Shown here piece by piece: positions 1 through 8,874 of a stretch of 64,000 nucleotides of DNA (the first letter of the stretch is position 1; the number at the start of each line of letters is the position of its first letter). The position numbers were made by a program, and so were the translations under genes. Source of the DNA: Bradyrhizobium sp. CSS354. Its GTDB lineage: Bacteria; Pseudomonadota; Alphaproteobacteria; Rhizobiales; Xanthobacteraceae. The stretch covers positions 1 through 64,000 of the forward strand of contig NZ_JAACFU010000007.1 in NCBI RefSeq assembly GCF_029051725.1. The letters are read 5' to 3'. A model generated the notes under the pieces. The model did not search any database. It was not told the DNA's origin and saw nothing but the letters and a program-made list of their open reading frames with translations.

Positions 1-50
1 GGGTAGCTCCGGGGACGGTGAAACTTAGATCGAAGAGAAGGCGAAGAAGC

Positions 51-1280
51 CTACTCCGCCGCCAGCGACTTCTCGCGGAGCGGCAGACCGAGGCGGTCCC
101 ACACTTGCAGCAGGGCTTCGGCGAGCTGATCGATCAGGCCGTCGTCGTGATAGGGCGAGGGGGTGATGCGCAGGCGTTCGGAGCCCTTGGCGACCGTCGG
201 ATAGTTGATCGGCTGGATGTAGATGCCGTGCTGTTCGAGCAGGAGGTCGGAGGCCTGCTTGCACTTTTCGGCATCGCCGATGAACAACGGGACGATGTGG
301 GTGTCGCTCGACATCACCGGCAGGCCGGCGGCGTTGAGGATCGCCTTGACCCGGGCGGCGCGGTCCTGGTGACGCTCACGCTCCCAGCTCGAGGTCTTCA
401 GATGCTTGATGGCGGCGGTCGCGGCCGAGCAGATCGCCGGCGGCAGCGCGGTGGTGAAGATGAAGCCCGGCGCATAGGAGCGCACGGCGTCGATGATCTG
501 GCCGTTGGCGGCGATGTAGCCGCCGAGGCAGCCGAACGCCTTGGCGAGCGTGCCTTCGAGAATGTCGATGCGATGCATCACGCCATCGCGCTCGGCGATG
601 CCGCCGCCGCGCGGGCCGTACATGCCGACGGCGTGGACCTCGTCGACATAGGTCATCGCGCCGTACTTCTCGGCGAGGTCGCAGATCTTGGCGAGCGGGG
701 CGATGTCGCCGTCCATCGAATAAAGGCTCTCGCAGGCGATCAGCTTGGGCCGGCTCGGGCCCGCAGCCTTCAACAGCGCTTCGAGATCGGCGAGGTCGTT
801 GTGGCGGAACACGACCCGCTCGCAGCCGGACTGGCGGATGCCCTCGATCATCGAATTGTGGTTGAGCTCGTCGGACAGGATCAGGCAGTTCGGAATGAGT
901 TTCGCGATGGTCGCGATGCCGGTCTGGTTCGAGACGTAGCCGGACGTGAAGAGCAGCGAGGCTTCCTTGCCGTGGAGATCGGCGAGCTCGGCCTCGAGCT
1001 GCACCAGCGGATGATGCGTGCCGGCGATGTTGCGGGTGCCGCCTGCGCCGGTGCCGACGCGGGTCGCGGTCTCGACCATCGCGCCCACCACCTTCGGGTG
1101 CTGGCCCATGCCGAGATAATCGTTGGAGCACCAGATCACGACGTCGCGCTTGCCCTTGGGCGAGTGCCAGAGCGCATGCGGGAACCGGCCGGCAATGCGC
1201 TCGAGATCGGCGAACACGCGGTAGCGCCGCTCGGTGTGGAGACGATCAAGGGCGGAATTGAAGAACTGGGCGTAATCCAT
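51..1280 (-). CDS. hemA: 5-aminolevulinate synthase
   Basis: This enzyme condenses glycine with succinyl-CoA to make 5-aminolevulinate, the first step of haem synthesis by the C4 (Shemin) route of alphaproteobacteria; it is cytoplasmic and PLP-dependent. The 409-aa product has the usual length and begins [11 protein letters not shown]. The PLP lysine lies in the motif [11 protein letters not shown] (about Lys247), and [10 protein letters not shown] holds the cofactor-binding Asp and His. An upstream in-frame start at 1307 would add nine residues (MVGSAAGLT) that do not look like the family N-terminus, so I chose 1280. A HEAT-repeat gene lies upstream on the same strand, but a 189-base gap with a FixK/FNR-type box (1413-1426) suggests hemA has its own oxygen-regulated promoter. 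Identification is firm; the regulation is inferred. Confidence 0.97.
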   Translation of the reverse strand: MDYAQFFNSALDRLHTERRYRVFADLERIAGRFPHALWHSPKGKRDVVIWCSNDYLGMGQHPKVVGAMVETATRVGTGAGGTRNIAGTHHPLVQLEAELADLHGKEASLLFTSGYVSNQTGIATIAKLIPNCLILSDELNHNSMIEGIRQSGCERVVFRHNDLADLEALLKAAGPSRPKLIACESLYSMDGDIAPLAKICDLAEKYGAMTYVDEVHAVGMYGPRGGGIAERDGVMHRIDILEGTLAKAFGCLGGYIAANGQIIDAVRSYAPGFIFTTALPPAICSAATAAIKHLKTSSWERERHQDRAARVKAILNAAGLPVMSSDTHIVPLFIGDAEKCKQASDLLLEQHGIYIQPINYPTVAKGSERLRITPSPYHDDGLIDQLAEALLQVWDRLGLPLREKSLAAE

Positions 1281-1373
1281 CGTCAAACCTGCAGCGGAAC
1301 CGACCAAAGACCCGCATATCCTTAGAGCTATTCCAGCTCCAATGTCTATGCGCTATCCCACATTAGGACCTGC

Positions 1374-1394
1374 GGGCATTTGGGCAAAATGCCC
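1374..1394. promoter_or_regulatory. Dyad in the hemA upstream region
   Basis: Arms GGGCATTT (1374-1381) and AAATGCCC (1387-1394) are perfect inverted repeats around a 5-base loop. The dyad lies between the FixK-type box and the hemA start, about 94 bases before the start codon. It could be an operator or an mRNA hairpin near the transcription start. I recognise no named binding site in it. Confidence 0.4.
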
Positions 1395-1412
1395 TATCGT
1401 GCGATTTGAAAC

Positions 1413-1426
1413 TTGATCCGGATCAA
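1413..1426. promoter_or_regulatory. FixK/FNR-type box upstream of hemA
   Basis: TTGATCCGGATCAA matches the TTGAT-N4-ATCAA consensus exactly and sits in a perfect 20-bp palindrome at 1410-1429. Its centre is about 139 bases before the hemA start codon. With the usual activator spacing of about 41.5 bases, transcription would start near 1378 and leave a leader of about 100 bases. Rhizobial hemA genes are known to respond to the FixLJ-FixK oxygen cascade. The match is seen directly; its function here is inferred. Confidence 0.8.
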
Positions 1427-1469
1427 GTTCGCGCGAGATGCGATGTTGCTCTGCACCCTTGCGCCCGGG

Positions 1470-2087
1470 CTATCTGCGCGCCCCGATCGCCTGATGTGCG
1501 TGCGCGGCGGACTTGCGCACATGTCCGTCGTCGTCGTTCAGCAGCGGGGTCAGCGCGGGTAGGACGTCCGGATCGCCGAAAGTCTCGGCGATCTCGCAGG
1601 CCCACAATCGATGCCGGGGAAGCTCATCCCTGGAAAAAGCATCGAACAGCAGCCGCCAATTGCCCGCGGCGGCGCCTCGCCGCAAGGTCCGCGAGGCTTC
1701 CTTCCGAACTCCGATTTCCGGATCGCGCCTGTAGAGATCAAAGATCGAATGGAAATCCGCCTCATGCCAGATCGCCGCGAGAGCGCGAAGCGCGCACTCC
1801 CGCGTCGATGCTTCGGGCGCCCTCAAAAGGGGCAGCACGAGATCATGAGCTTCGGCAAGCTTCCATTGCTCGACGATGCCGCAGGCGGTGCGCCTGACGT
1901 AATCTGACGTGTCGGAAAAGGCAGCGGCAATAATCGTGCGGAGTTCATGCCCCCGCTTGTGTTGTCCGATGACCTCGATTGCGGTTCGCCGCACAAAGGC
2001 ATCGCTCGCCGTTGACAGTGTCCGAAGCTCGCCCAGCGCTTCGTCGTCGTCCCGTGCTAGCAGGTTGCGGATGGCCTCATGGGTCAT
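1470..2087 (-). CDS. HEAT-repeat domain protein
   Basis: The 205-aa protein is built almost wholly of HEAT-like helical pairs with the recurring pattern D-x-x-V-R-(R/K)-x-A: for example SDTSDYVRRTACGIVEQW, DPEIGVRKEASRTLRR and DDDGHVRKSAAHAHQAIG. Such alpha-solenoids are protein-binding scaffolds, and no catalytic motif is visible. The start at 2087 is preceded by AGGGG with good spacing. Only 16 bases separate it from the MBL hydrolase gene upstream, so the two are probably co-transcribed. HEAT repeats also occur in phycobilisome-lyase-like proteins and oriented adaptors, but nothing here fixes the partner. Specific function unknown. Confidence 0.8.
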   Translation of the reverse strand: MTHEAIRNLLARDDDEALGELRTLSTASDAFVRRTAIEVIGQHKRGHELRTIIAAAFSDTSDYVRRTACGIVEQWKLAEAHDLVLPLLRAPEASTRECALRALAAIWHEADFHSIFDLYRRDPEIGVRKEASRTLRRGAAAGNWRLLFDAFSRDELPRHRLWACEIAETFGDPDVLPALTPLLNDDDGHVRKSAAHAHQAIGARR

Positions 2088-2103
2088 CGGCGGCCCCTGA
2101 AAC

Positions 2104-3165
2104 TCACGTCGTCCTGAACTGAAGCACGCCGTCTTTCATCTCCGCCGTCAGCCGGCCCTCGACGATCATGTAGTTGACGTGGGCGACCAGTTCGCCGGCG
2201 GCGAAACCCATCTGGTGTTCGTCCAGCACGTGCTTGTTGAACACCACGGGCACCAATGCGCGCGAGGTCTGCGGTACCTTGCGGCAGGCTTCCGCGATCA
2301 GGCGGCAGCGCTCCTCGTGGTGATCGGCGAGCTGCTTGATGCGGGTCTTCAGCCCGTAGAACGGCACGCCGTGGCCCGGCAGTACCAGCACGTCATAGGG
2401 GAGAGTCGTGGTGAGGCTGGCGAGCGAGGCCAGATATTCGCCGAGCGAGTTCTGGTCGGGTTCGACCGCCCACACGCTGACGTTCGGCGAGATCTTGCTC
2501 AGTACCTGGTCGGCCGAGAGGAACAGCTTGTCGTCGGCGCAATACAGCATCACCTGGTCGAGCGCGTGACCGCCGCCGGTGATCACCTTGAAGCGGCGCG
2601 TGCCGATCACGACGTCCTCGCCATGCGAGATGCGGCGATAGGACGGCGGCAGCACCGAGACGCGCTTGAGATAGTCCTGGCCGCGGCCGAGCAGTTTTTC
2701 GGTGAGCGACTCGTCCATGCCGTGGCGGCGGAAGAACAGCCGCTGCGCCTCCTGCCGCTCCTCGGTGCCGCGGTTCTGGTGATAGACCGATTGCAGATAT
2801 TCGACCTGCGACATCACCAGCGGGCAGTTGAACCGCTCGACGATCCACCCGGCCAGACCGACATGATCGGGATGGGAATGGGTCACGATCAGGCGCGTGA
2901 TGTTGACACCCTTCAGCGGCCCGTCGAACAGCTTCGTCCAGGCTTCGATCGTCTCCTCATTGCCGAAGCCGGCATCGATCATGGCATAGCCATCGCCGTC
3001 GGCGAGCAGATAGATGTTCACATGGTTGAGGCGGAACGGCAGCTTCAGCCGCGCCCACAACACGCCGGGCTTCACCTCGACGACCTCTTCGGGGCCGGGA
3101 TGCTGTTCCCAGGGATAGCGCAGGGCGTCGGCGGAGGACTGCACGGTGTCGGTCTTTGCGTTCAT
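2104..3165 (-). CDS. MBL-fold metallo-hydrolase
   Basis: A 353-aa metallo-beta-lactamase-superfamily hydrolase with no signal peptide. The binuclear metal motif HSHPDH is at residues 96-101. Further ligands are in GGGHALDQVML (His near residue 200) and LPGHGVPF. The core MBL fold fills about residues 30-270. The C-terminal part (RIKQLADHHEERC onward) resembles the helical cap of the LACTB2/glyoxalase II-like branch, which hydrolyses thioesters or phosphodiesters. It starts a probable two-gene unit with the HEAT-repeat gene 16 bases downstream. The natural substrate cannot be told from sequence. Confidence 0.9.
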   Translation of the reverse strand: MNAKTDTVQSSADALRYPWEQHPGPEEVVEVKPGVLWARLKLPFRLNHVNIYLLADGDGYAMIDAGFGNEETIEAWTKLFDGPLKGVNITRLIVTHSHPDHVGLAGWIVERFNCPLVMSQVEYLQSVYHQNRGTEERQEAQRLFFRRHGMDESLTEKLLGRGQDYLKRVSVLPPSYRRISHGEDVVIGTRRFKVITGGGHALDQVMLYCADDKLFLSADQVLSKISPNVSVWAVEPDQNSLGEYLASLASLTTTLPYDVLVLPGHGVPFYGLKTRIKQLADHHEERCRLIAEACRKVPQTSRALVPVVFNKHVLDEHQMGFAAGELVAHVNYMIVEGRLTAEMKDGVLQFRTT

Positions 3166-3260
3166 GCTACCGGCTTAAACCCACCTCTCCCGCCACGCCA
3201 GCCGAAAAAGAACGCTGGCGGGGCCCGCATAGCGGTCATTCCGGGTTACGGAACGGCGGC

Positions 3261-5414
3261 TTACGCTGCCCGCATGTTGTTGAGGAACGCGTCGATCTCT
3301 CCGCGCAGCATGTCGGCTTCGCGGCGGAGCGCGTCGGAGGCGCCGAGCACTTCGTTCGCCGCCGCGCCGGCTTCCGCCGAAGCCGTGGAGACGCCGACGA
3401 TGTTGCTGGAGACCTCGCTGGTGCCGCCGGCTGCGTGCTGGATGTTGCGGGCGATCTCGCGTGTCGCCGCGCCCTGTTCCTCGACCGCGGCGGCGATCGT
3501 CGTGGTGACGTCGTTGATCTCGCCGATGATACGGCCGATGCCCTGGATGGCGCCGACCGCCGAAGTCGTCACTGACTGCATGCTGGCGATCTGGCTGCGG
3601 ATCTCCTCCGTCGCCTTGGCGGTCTGGCTCGCGAGGCTCTTCACCTCGGAGGCGACCACCGCGAAGCCGCGACCGGCTTCGCCCGCGCGCGCGGCCTCGA
3701 TGGTGGCGTTGAGCGCGAGCAGATTGGTCTGCGAGGCGATGGTCTGGATCAGGTCGACCACCACGCTGATGCGGCTCGCGCTGTCGGCGAGGCTCTGCAC
3801 CGTGGCGTCAGTCGCGCCGGCTTCGTCGACCGCCTTCCTGGCGATCGCGGCCGAGGTGACGACCTGCTTGCTGATCTCCTCGATCGAGGACGAGAGCTGC
3901 TCGGTGCCTGACGACACGGTCTGCACGTTGACCGAGGTCTCTTCGGCTGCGGATGCAACTGCGTTCACCAGCGCATTGGACTGGTCTGCCGTGTTCGACA
4001 TGCTCTGCGCGGTCGATTGCATCGAATTGGCTGACTGCGCGAGATTGTCGAGTGCGGAGCGGACCGCGCCCTCGAAGTCTGCAATCTTCGCCTCCATCTG
4101 CGCCGCACGCTCGGCCTTGGCAACGCGATCCCTGTCCTGCTCGCTCGCAAGCGCCCGGGCTTCGATCATGCTGTCGCGGAACACCGTCAGCGTTTCCTTC
4201 ATCGCGCCGATCTCGTCGTTCTGCCGGGAGCGGACGATCTCGGTGTCGAGGTCGCCTGCCGAGAGCAACTGCATGGCGCGTTGAAGCTCGCGAATGCGAC
4301 GCAGGATGTTGCGGCCGACATAGAGCCAGACGAACAGCGCCGAGCCGACCAGCATCAGTGCGCCGAGCGCCAGCATCGCGGTGGTCGCGAGCGAGATCTC
4401 ATGCCGCGCCTGGAAGGTCGACGCGTTGGTCTCCTTCTGCACACCCTCGACCAGCTGCTGCACGCTGATGCCGAGGCCGACATTGAGCTTGCGGGTCTCG
4501 TCCAGGATGGTCTGGCCGTAGTCGATGGCGTCGAGCTCCTTCTGGCGGATCTTGAACACGCCCGTCTTGCCCTCACCGAAGGCGAACAGCTTTTGCACGG
4601 TGTCGCGCACCGCTTGCATCGAGGCCATGTTCGGCAGGTCCTCGAGGTTAGACTTGACGCGGTCGCGCGTCGCCTTGAACTCCTTCTCGATCGCCTCCAG
4701 CGTATCGCTGTTGTTGGCCGACAGCGCCGCCATCATGTCGGCGGCCATCAGATTGCCGTTGGCGGAGATGGTCGCGACCTGGGAGACTGTGCGGGCGGCT
4801 TCGGTGGCATCGTCGGCGGAAACTTCCGCCGCGCCGAGGATCGCGTTCAGGCGCGTTTGCGCATCCAGCATGGCAGGACCGGCCGCACCGACGAATGTGA
4901 GCTGCGCCTTGCGGAGTGCTTCATATTGCTTGTCATGCAGCGCGCCGGTATCGAGCCGCTCGCGCGCGGCCGACACCAGGCTCTGGGTCGCCTCGTCGAT
5001 GCTCTTGGCGGTGTCGCGCAACGCGGTTGCGATCTGCTTGTCGGCGCCGAGCTCGATGATTTCGCCGAGCTTGGCCATGGCGAGTTGCTGGATCTCCTGC
5101 ACCTTCTTGGTACGTTCGTTCAGCGCCTCATCGGACGGCGACGCCAGGAGGCCCGGCCCCTGCGCCGCGAGCGTTGCGCTTTGCGATGCGAGTTGAAGGC
5201 TGGCGGAAAGGCGCGGGATGTCGCGGCCGCTCAGGTCCATCATGGTGCTGCCGAGATGGTTGAAGACGAAGCCGGCGCCGGCTGCAATCACGAGGCCCAT
5301 GCCCGCGATGACTGCGAAAGCCGTGAACAGGCTGCCGCGCACGCCCCATGTCGGCATTTTGAAACGAGGCCGGATACGACCAAGCAGACGGCCAAGGCCC
5401 AGACGGATCGCCAT
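3261..5414 (-). CDS. Methyl-accepting chemotaxis protein
   Basis: A 717-aa transmembrane chemoreceptor. An N-terminal segment around residues 29-52 and a second around 341-366 bracket a long, mostly helical periplasmic sensor domain. A HAMP linker follows ([19 protein letters not shown]), then the cytoplasmic signalling coiled coil. The conserved hairpin tip reads [20 protein letters not shown], at about residues 560-580, where CheA and CheW bind. The tail (FLNNMRAA) has no CheR-binding NWE(T/S)F pentapeptide. It stands alone, with no che or fli genes nearby, so it is probably one of many dispersed receptors feeding a remote pathway. The ligand is unknown; the helical sensor domain resembles small-ligand four-helix-bundle domains. 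Confidence 0.95.
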   Translation of the reverse strand: MAIRLGLGRLLGRIRPRFKMPTWGVRGSLFTAFAVIAGMGLVIAAGAGFVFNHLGSTMMDLSGRDIPRLSASLQLASQSATLAAQGPGLLASPSDEALNERTKKVQEIQQLAMAKLGEIIELGADKQIATALRDTAKSIDEATQSLVSAARERLDTGALHDKQYEALRKAQLTFVGAAGPAMLDAQTRLNAILGAAEVSADDATEAARTVSQVATISANGNLMAADMMAALSANNSDTLEAIEKEFKATRDRVKSNLEDLPNMASMQAVRDTVQKLFAFGEGKTGVFKIRQKELDAIDYGQTILDETRKLNVGLGISVQQLVEGVQKETNASTFQARHEISLATTAMLALGALMLVGSALFVWLYVGRNILRRIRELQRAMQLLSAGDLDTEIVRSRQNDEIGAMKETLTVFRDSMIEARALASEQDRDRVAKAERAAQMEAKIADFEGAVRSALDNLAQSANSMQSTAQSMSNTADQSNALVNAVASAAEETSVNVQTVSSGTEQLSSSIEEISKQVVTSAAIARKAVDEAGATDATVQSLADSASRISVVVDLIQTIASQTNLLALNATIEAARAGEAGRGFAVVASEVKSLASQTAKATEEIRSQIASMQSVTTSAVGAIQGIGRIIGEINDVTTTIAAAVEEQGAATREIARNIQHAAGGTSEVSSNIVGVSTASAEAGAAANEVLGASDALRREADMLRGEIDAFLNNMRAA

Positions 5415-5520
5415 CGAAATTCCCCCACGCGTGATCTTTATGCTTTCGCCGCGCAGTATCCTCGGGCCAGGTTAAAAAATCGCAAGTTGCTCAATCGGTT
5501 GAGCGCGTTCCGCACAGCGA

Positions 5521-5554
5521 AAAAAGAAGGGCCGGCAACGATGCCGGCCCTTCC
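5521..5554 (-). terminator. Rho-independent terminator of the outer-membrane protein gene
   Basis: A perfect 12-bp stem (GAAGGGCCGGCA at 5527-5538 pairs with 5543-5554) encloses the loop ACGA. Read on the minus strand it is followed by six Ts (5526-5521), a classic intrinsic terminator. It lies 26 bases after the stop codon of the beta-barrel gene. Confidence 0.9.
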
Positions 5555-5579
5555 ATCACGATAAGGTCTTGGTAACCGT

Positions 5580-6305
5580 TCAGTAGCGCGCAACCGCCGA
5601 GTTGGCCCAGTTGAAGCGGTAGTTGACGCCCGCCTTGATGGTGTGGTCGTCGGTGGTGAAGTTGCCGGTTCCCGCCAGCGGGCCCGCGGTGAAGTGCGCG
5701 TCGCCGAAATTGTAGTACTGGTACTCGGCCTTGGCCGACCAGTTCGGCGCGAACATGTATTCGAGGCCGGCGCCGACGGTGTAGCCGTTGCGGTGGTCAC
5801 CGCTGATGATGAAGCCGGTCGGCACGCCGCCGACGGTCACCTTCTCGTTGTTGTCCGAATAGGCGTAGCCGCCCTTCACGTAGAGCAGGCCCGGACCCCA
5901 GGTGTAGCCGACGCGGCCGGTGATCGAGCCGAGACCGCGCTGGTCGTTGGTGTAGGCGACGCCGCCCGGGAACACCGCGCCGACGCTGCCGGAGAGCCAG
6001 GAATACTGGCCTTCGACGCCGACCACGAAGTTCGGGTTGAACTGCCAGTCCGCACCGGCCTGCAGGCCGCCGAGGAAACGGCCGTTGCCGTTATTGCCGG
6101 TGGAGAGGCCGCTGAAATTGTTGTCGCTGGAGAACGCGCCGCCGACATGGCCGCCGATATAGAAGCCGGTCCAGTTGTAGATCGGCGCGGCATAGGCGGG
6201 CGCGGGCGTCTTGTAGTAGTTGCGGTTACCGAGATCGGCACCGACCGCCGGCGCGGCAGCGCCCACCACGAGCAGCGCGACGGTCGCAAACAGAATCTTC
6301 TTCAT
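5580..6305 (-). CDS. Outer-membrane beta-barrel protein (Omp25/RopB-like)
   Basis: The 241-aa product begins with a clear signal peptide (MKKILFATVALLVVGAAAPAVGA). The mature protein alternates aromatic and small residues as eight-strand OmpA-like barrels do: YNWTGFYIGGHVGGAF, GRVGYTWGPGLLYVKGGYAYS, and a terminal strand ending GVNYRFNWANSAVARY. This is the pattern of the Omp25/Omp31/RopB family, which Bradyrhizobium carries in many copies, with roles in envelope stability and host contact. A strong intrinsic terminator follows and a 224-base upstream region precedes it, so it is probably monocistronic. It is unlikely to be a true trimeric porin, being too short. Confidence 0.92.
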   Translation of the reverse strand: MKKILFATVALLVVGAAAPAVGADLGNRNYYKTPAPAYAAPIYNWTGFYIGGHVGGAFSSDNNFSGLSTGNNGNGRFLGGLQAGADWQFNPNFVVGVEGQYSWLSGSVGAVFPGGVAYTNDQRGLGSITGRVGYTWGPGLLYVKGGYAYSDNNEKVTVGGVPTGFIISGDHRNGYTVGAGLEYMFAPNWSAKAEYQYYNFGDAHFTAGPLAGTGNFTTDDHTIKAGVNYRFNWANSAVARY

Positions 6306-6529
6306 CGTCCAAACTCCAGCACTTAGGTCCCCGGCAGGCGCGCTTTCCGCGCCGTCGTTGGTTTTGCAGATAGCTCGCTTTTGACGAAAATGCTGTCACA
6401 TCCGTGGCACAGCGGCAGCCAACCCTAACTTATTGGGCGGTAAATGATTTTCGTGCTTAATGTCGGCTTAAGAAGTGGTGAAGGAAGGCTTAACTCGGCG
6501 CTATCAGGGTAACTTGCGCGCGCATCCCA

Positions 6530-6850
6530 TTAACCAAGACGGCGCCGCGCCTCATCGCGCATCTGTTCGCGGAATGCAGCGCGCTTTGCGGGCCGGTCTT
6601 CCTCGCGAACGTCATGACGATCGAAGACGTCGAACTTCTCCAGGATCGGATAGCGCTCGCTCGCCATCGCGAGCACGCGCAGCACCTTGGTCGCGGACGG
6701 TGTCGGGCCGCTCACTTCCCAGCGCCGGATGGTGTCGGCGCCGCCCTTCTCCGGCAATCCGCAAAGCCGGGCCATGTCGGCCGCGGTGAGCTTGCGGTCG
6801 AGGACATCCGAGAGATCGTTGCGGAGTTGCTTCAGTTCGGGACCGGTCAT
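6530..6850 (-). CDS. Small helix-turn-helix protein
   Basis: A 106-aa protein with an XRE-like helix-turn-helix near its N-terminus: LTAADMARLCGLPEKGGADT followed by IRRWEVSGPTPSATKVLRVL. This is the helix arrangement of Cro/C1-type DNA-binding domains, though with a three-residue insertion in the turn. The C-terminal 45 residues are charged and helical with no visible ligand domain. It stands alone on the minus strand between the outer-membrane gene and an unrelated plus-strand gene. It is probably a transcription regulator; no target site could be picked out. The start at 6850 gives a natural N-terminus (MTGPELKQLRNDL). Confidence 0.75.
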   Translation of the reverse strand: MTGPELKQLRNDLSDVLDRKLTAADMARLCGLPEKGGADTIRRWEVSGPTPSATKVLRVLAMASERYPILEKFDVFDRHDVREEDRPAKRAAFREQMRDEARRRLG

Positions 6851-6983
6851 GTCGCCTCAATACGCGAAGTCGATGAGGTGAATGCACTAGCGCTGATTCG
6901 GGTCCATCCGAAGGCGAGGCGCGCGTAGCGGGCCAGCATGCTAGTCTCGCGCCCGCCGGGCTCAGCCAGGAAAGGATAACCGC

Positions 6984-7331
6984 ATGCCGGTGTTCAAGCT
7001 GCCTCTGTCGGGGGACGTCGTGCAATCCATCAACCCGATCACGTCGTTCTTCAGTCCGGCCAACGGCCAGTTCGGTCTCGTGAACATCACGGTGGGCCAA
7101 TCCTCGGCGCCCGATGTCGAGAAGGACCTGCTGTCGGATGTCGGCAGTTACGGCAAGCAGATCGGCCAGGTCGCGGATGCGCTGCTCGTGGTCATTGAGC
7201 ATCTGGAAGCGCTCGGTGACAGCGCACTCGGCGACGACAAGGCCATCGCGGCTTTCAAGGAGCTGATGCACTCGGTCGCGACCGTCAAGGAGCGCCACAA
7301 CCGCAAAGCCTGTCGTCCGCGGCGGCGCTGA
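6984..7331 (+). CDS. Hypothetical protein, 115 aa
   Basis: I do not recognise a family. The start is well supported by AGGAAAGG ten bases before the ATG. The sequence opens MPVFKLPLSGDVVQSINP, has a hydrophobic but not membrane-like middle (QIGQVADALLVVIEHLEALG) likely to be helical, and ends in a basic tail (RKACRPRRR). It has no cysteine-rich motif, signal peptide or enzymatic signature. Codon usage and third-position GC look like the neighbouring genes. Probably a real small cytoplasmic protein of unknown function. Confidence 0.65.
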   Translation: MPVFKLPLSGDVVQSINPITSFFSPANGQFGLVNITVGQSSAPDVEKDLLSDVGSYGKQIGQVADALLVVIEHLEALGDSALGDDKAIAAFKELMHSVATVKERHNRKACRPRRR

Positions 7332-7452
7332 TCATGCCGTGCGACCGCTCCGCGGCACCTTCGCCCGCGCACGGAGTTATGAACGGGTGCCTATGGAAAT
7401 CCGCCGTTGAATGAACAGATGCCAAGGGGGCCGCCGAATGAAGGGATCTGTC

Positions 7453-7740
7453 ATGAGCATCAAATCCGCCGTTGCCGCCCTGGTTACCATCGGGCTGCTT
7501 GCCGCGCCGTTCGCGGCTGAAGCCAAAAAGCACCGGTCAAACCGATCTTACAGCACCGGCGTGGTGGCTCCGAGCTATGGAAGCGCAGGATCATTGGCAG
7601 CGCAGCCCAGAGCCTACGGGTCGTCTGGACAGTCGGTCGGGACGGTCACGGCGCCGTCGATCGGCGCGTATAATTGGCCGTCGGTCGGCGTGACCAACGC
7701 AGTCCCGACCTGGAGCAACACCAACCCGCCCGTCAGGTAG
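7453..7740 (+). CDS. Small secreted protein, paralogue A
   Basis: A 95-aa protein with a signal peptide (MSIKSAVAALVTIGLLAAPFAAEA) and a short Gly/Ser/Thr/Val-rich mature part. The C-terminal half, GQSVGTVTAPSIGAYNWPSV then GVTNAVPTWSNTNPP, matches the protein at 8590-8859 closely. The start is placed at 7453 because AAGGGA precedes it at normal spacing; an in-frame ATG at 7438 also has a GGGGG tract before it and cannot be excluded. No enzymatic motif is visible. It may be a periplasmic or surface-associated protein; function unknown. Confidence 0.75.
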   Translation: MSIKSAVAALVTIGLLAAPFAAEAKKHRSNRSYSTGVVAPSYGSAGSLAAQPRAYGSSGQSVGTVTAPSIGAYNWPSVGVTNAVPTWSNTNPPVR

Positions 7741-7872
7741 GCGCGCCTGTACTGCGTGCCAATGCCGGTCACCCTGTGCCGGTCGCAACGCCAGCAGATA
7801 GAGCGCGACCAGCAATGGTCATGGTGGCGGACCAGGCATTTCGGATCGTTCAGGGACAGCGCGCGCGCGATC

Positions 7873-8082
7873 CTAAATTCCCCGGCCGGCCTGTTGGCCG
7901 ATCACGCAGCGCCATCCGGCGAGGCGCTCGGCTGGATGCTGGTTCATCCATTCGGCGAGCTGCGGCGCACCCATCAGGCACGATTGCATCGAGACGTCGG
8001 CGAAGTCGGATGTGGTGACGGTTTGCTCATGACAGTTCGCTGGAGAGGCGAGGTTGCAGAGCACGGCGATGATCTTGATCAC
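7873..8082 (-). CDS. Hypothetical protein, 69 aa, four cysteines
   Basis: A very short gene starting with GTG at 8082. The four bases GTGA overlap the stop of the 54-aa gene upstream, a typical translational-coupling arrangement that supports both. The protein has four cysteines (residues 9, 17, 35, 59) and an aromatic segment, QLAEWMNQHPAERLAGWRC. The hydrophobic N-terminus (MIKIIAVLC) is short for a signal peptide. The even number of cysteines could mean two disulphides or a metal site. I do not recognise a named family. Confidence 0.65.
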   Translation of the reverse strand: MIKIIAVLCNLASPANCHEQTVTTSDFADVSMQSCLMGAPQLAEWMNQHPAERLAGWRCVIGQQAGRGI

Positions 8083-8243
8083 GCGAGGTTGCCTCCGTCG
8101 CTGCGATGCGCAGAGGCTCCGCCCGATCGTTCGCTCACCGGATCAGCCGGCGGGAAAATGCTGTCGTAGATCGCGCGCGCTTCCTGGATGAGGCGAATGC
8201 GCTCGCGCTCGGATTTCGAGACAAACTGAATAATCTGGCCCAT
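8079..8243 (-). CDS. Hypothetical protein, 54 aa, upstream partner of the four-cysteine protein
   Basis: The translation begins MGQIIQFVSKSERERIRLIQ and continues EARAIYDSIFPPADPVSER. GGAG stands six bases before the ATG, and the stop overlaps the GTG of the next gene by four bases (GTGA), so translation of the two is probably coupled. The N-terminal 35 residues look like an amphipathic charged helix with a short hydrophobic start; the last 15 residues look disordered. No function is known to me. Confidence 0.7.
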   Translation of the reverse strand: MGQIIQFVSKSERERIRLIQEARAIYDSIFPPADPVSERSGGASAHRSDGGNLA

Positions 8244-8589
8244 GTCGGCTCCAATAGATCCTCAATCCATCATCACATGATGGGAATCATTCCATGCGGA
8301 TGTGGGGTGCCGGCTTCGGCTTTGCAGCCCCGCGGGCGGTCACGAGGGATAAAAAGCCCGTGAGTATTCCGTTCCTGAGGTGGAGCGCGATACCTCTGGG
8401 GAGGCGCCGATCTCACCGCGCATCTGTTCGGCCGGGACCGCTTCGCAGCATCGTGATGGAGTGTTGAGCCCGGCGGTGTGATGGCATTGCGGCACATTTT
8501 CTCGCGCATGGAGTTGTAAGGTCACTCAGTGCACGGGCGCCTGACAAGCGGCATTGCGATTGAGAGACCGCGCCCCGAAAGGATCAGCC
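8244..8589. other. Intergenic region between divergent small genes
   Basis: These 346 bases separate the divergent 54-aa gene and the second small secreted protein. I find no convincing gene on either strand; short open frames here lack a ribosome-binding site and protein-like composition. A dyad CCATCAT-CAC-ATGATGG at 8267-8283 lies 24 bases before the 54-aa gene and may be an operator. Confidence 0.5.
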
Positions 8590-8859
8590 ATGACAACAAC
8601 GAAACGCTCCATTGCCGCACTAATCGCTCTCGGATTGGCCGCAGCGCCACTCGCTGTAAGCGCACAGACGTCGGCGACAGGTACACCAAGCAGCGCGAGC
8701 GGACGCTCCGGAGCACCGGTACAGCAAGGGACTATTGGAAGTTCCGGGCAGACTGTCGGGACCGTGACAGCGCCGTCGGTCGGAACCTCCAACCAGCCCT
8801 CCGTCGGCGTAACAAACTCAGTCCCCACCTGGAACAACACAAATCCTCGAACGAAGTAG
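8590..8859 (+). CDS. Small secreted protein, paralogue B
   Basis: An 89-aa protein with a signal peptide (MTTTKRSIAALIALGLAA then APLAVSAQ) and a Ser/Gly/Thr-rich mature chain. Its last 40 residues, GSSGQTVGTVTAPSVGTSNQ then PSVGVTNSVPTWNNTNPRT, nearly repeat those of the 7453-7740 protein. GAAAGGATC before the ATG at 8590 supports this start over the in-frame ATG at 8554. The pair probably arose by duplication; the interrupting 54/69-aa genes run the other way. Function unknown. Confidence 0.78.
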   Translation: MTTTKRSIAALIALGLAAAPLAVSAQTSATGTPSSASGRSGAPVQQGTIGSSGQTVGTVTAPSVGTSNQPSVGVTNSVPTWNNTNPRTK

Positions 8860-8874
8860 CCGCGATCGGGTGAC

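Noticed and set aside
18-1325. 435-aa open frame opposite hemA
   Set aside because: Its composition is the Ala/Arg/Gly/Asp-rich product of reading a GC-rich gene backwards, and hemA on the other strand is certain.
1325-1345. Possible iron control element before hemA (TTAGAGCTATTCCAGCTC)
   Set aside because: It does not match the dyad expected for Irr or RirA sites closely enough to report.
2179-4284. 701-aa open frame on the plus strand
   Set aside because: It runs antisense across both the MBL hydrolase and the chemoreceptor, has no domain pattern and no ribosome-binding site.
8273-8525. Two short minus-strand open frames between small genes
   Set aside because: They lack ribosome-binding sites, have Arg/Pro/His-rich composition and overlap each other in different frames.
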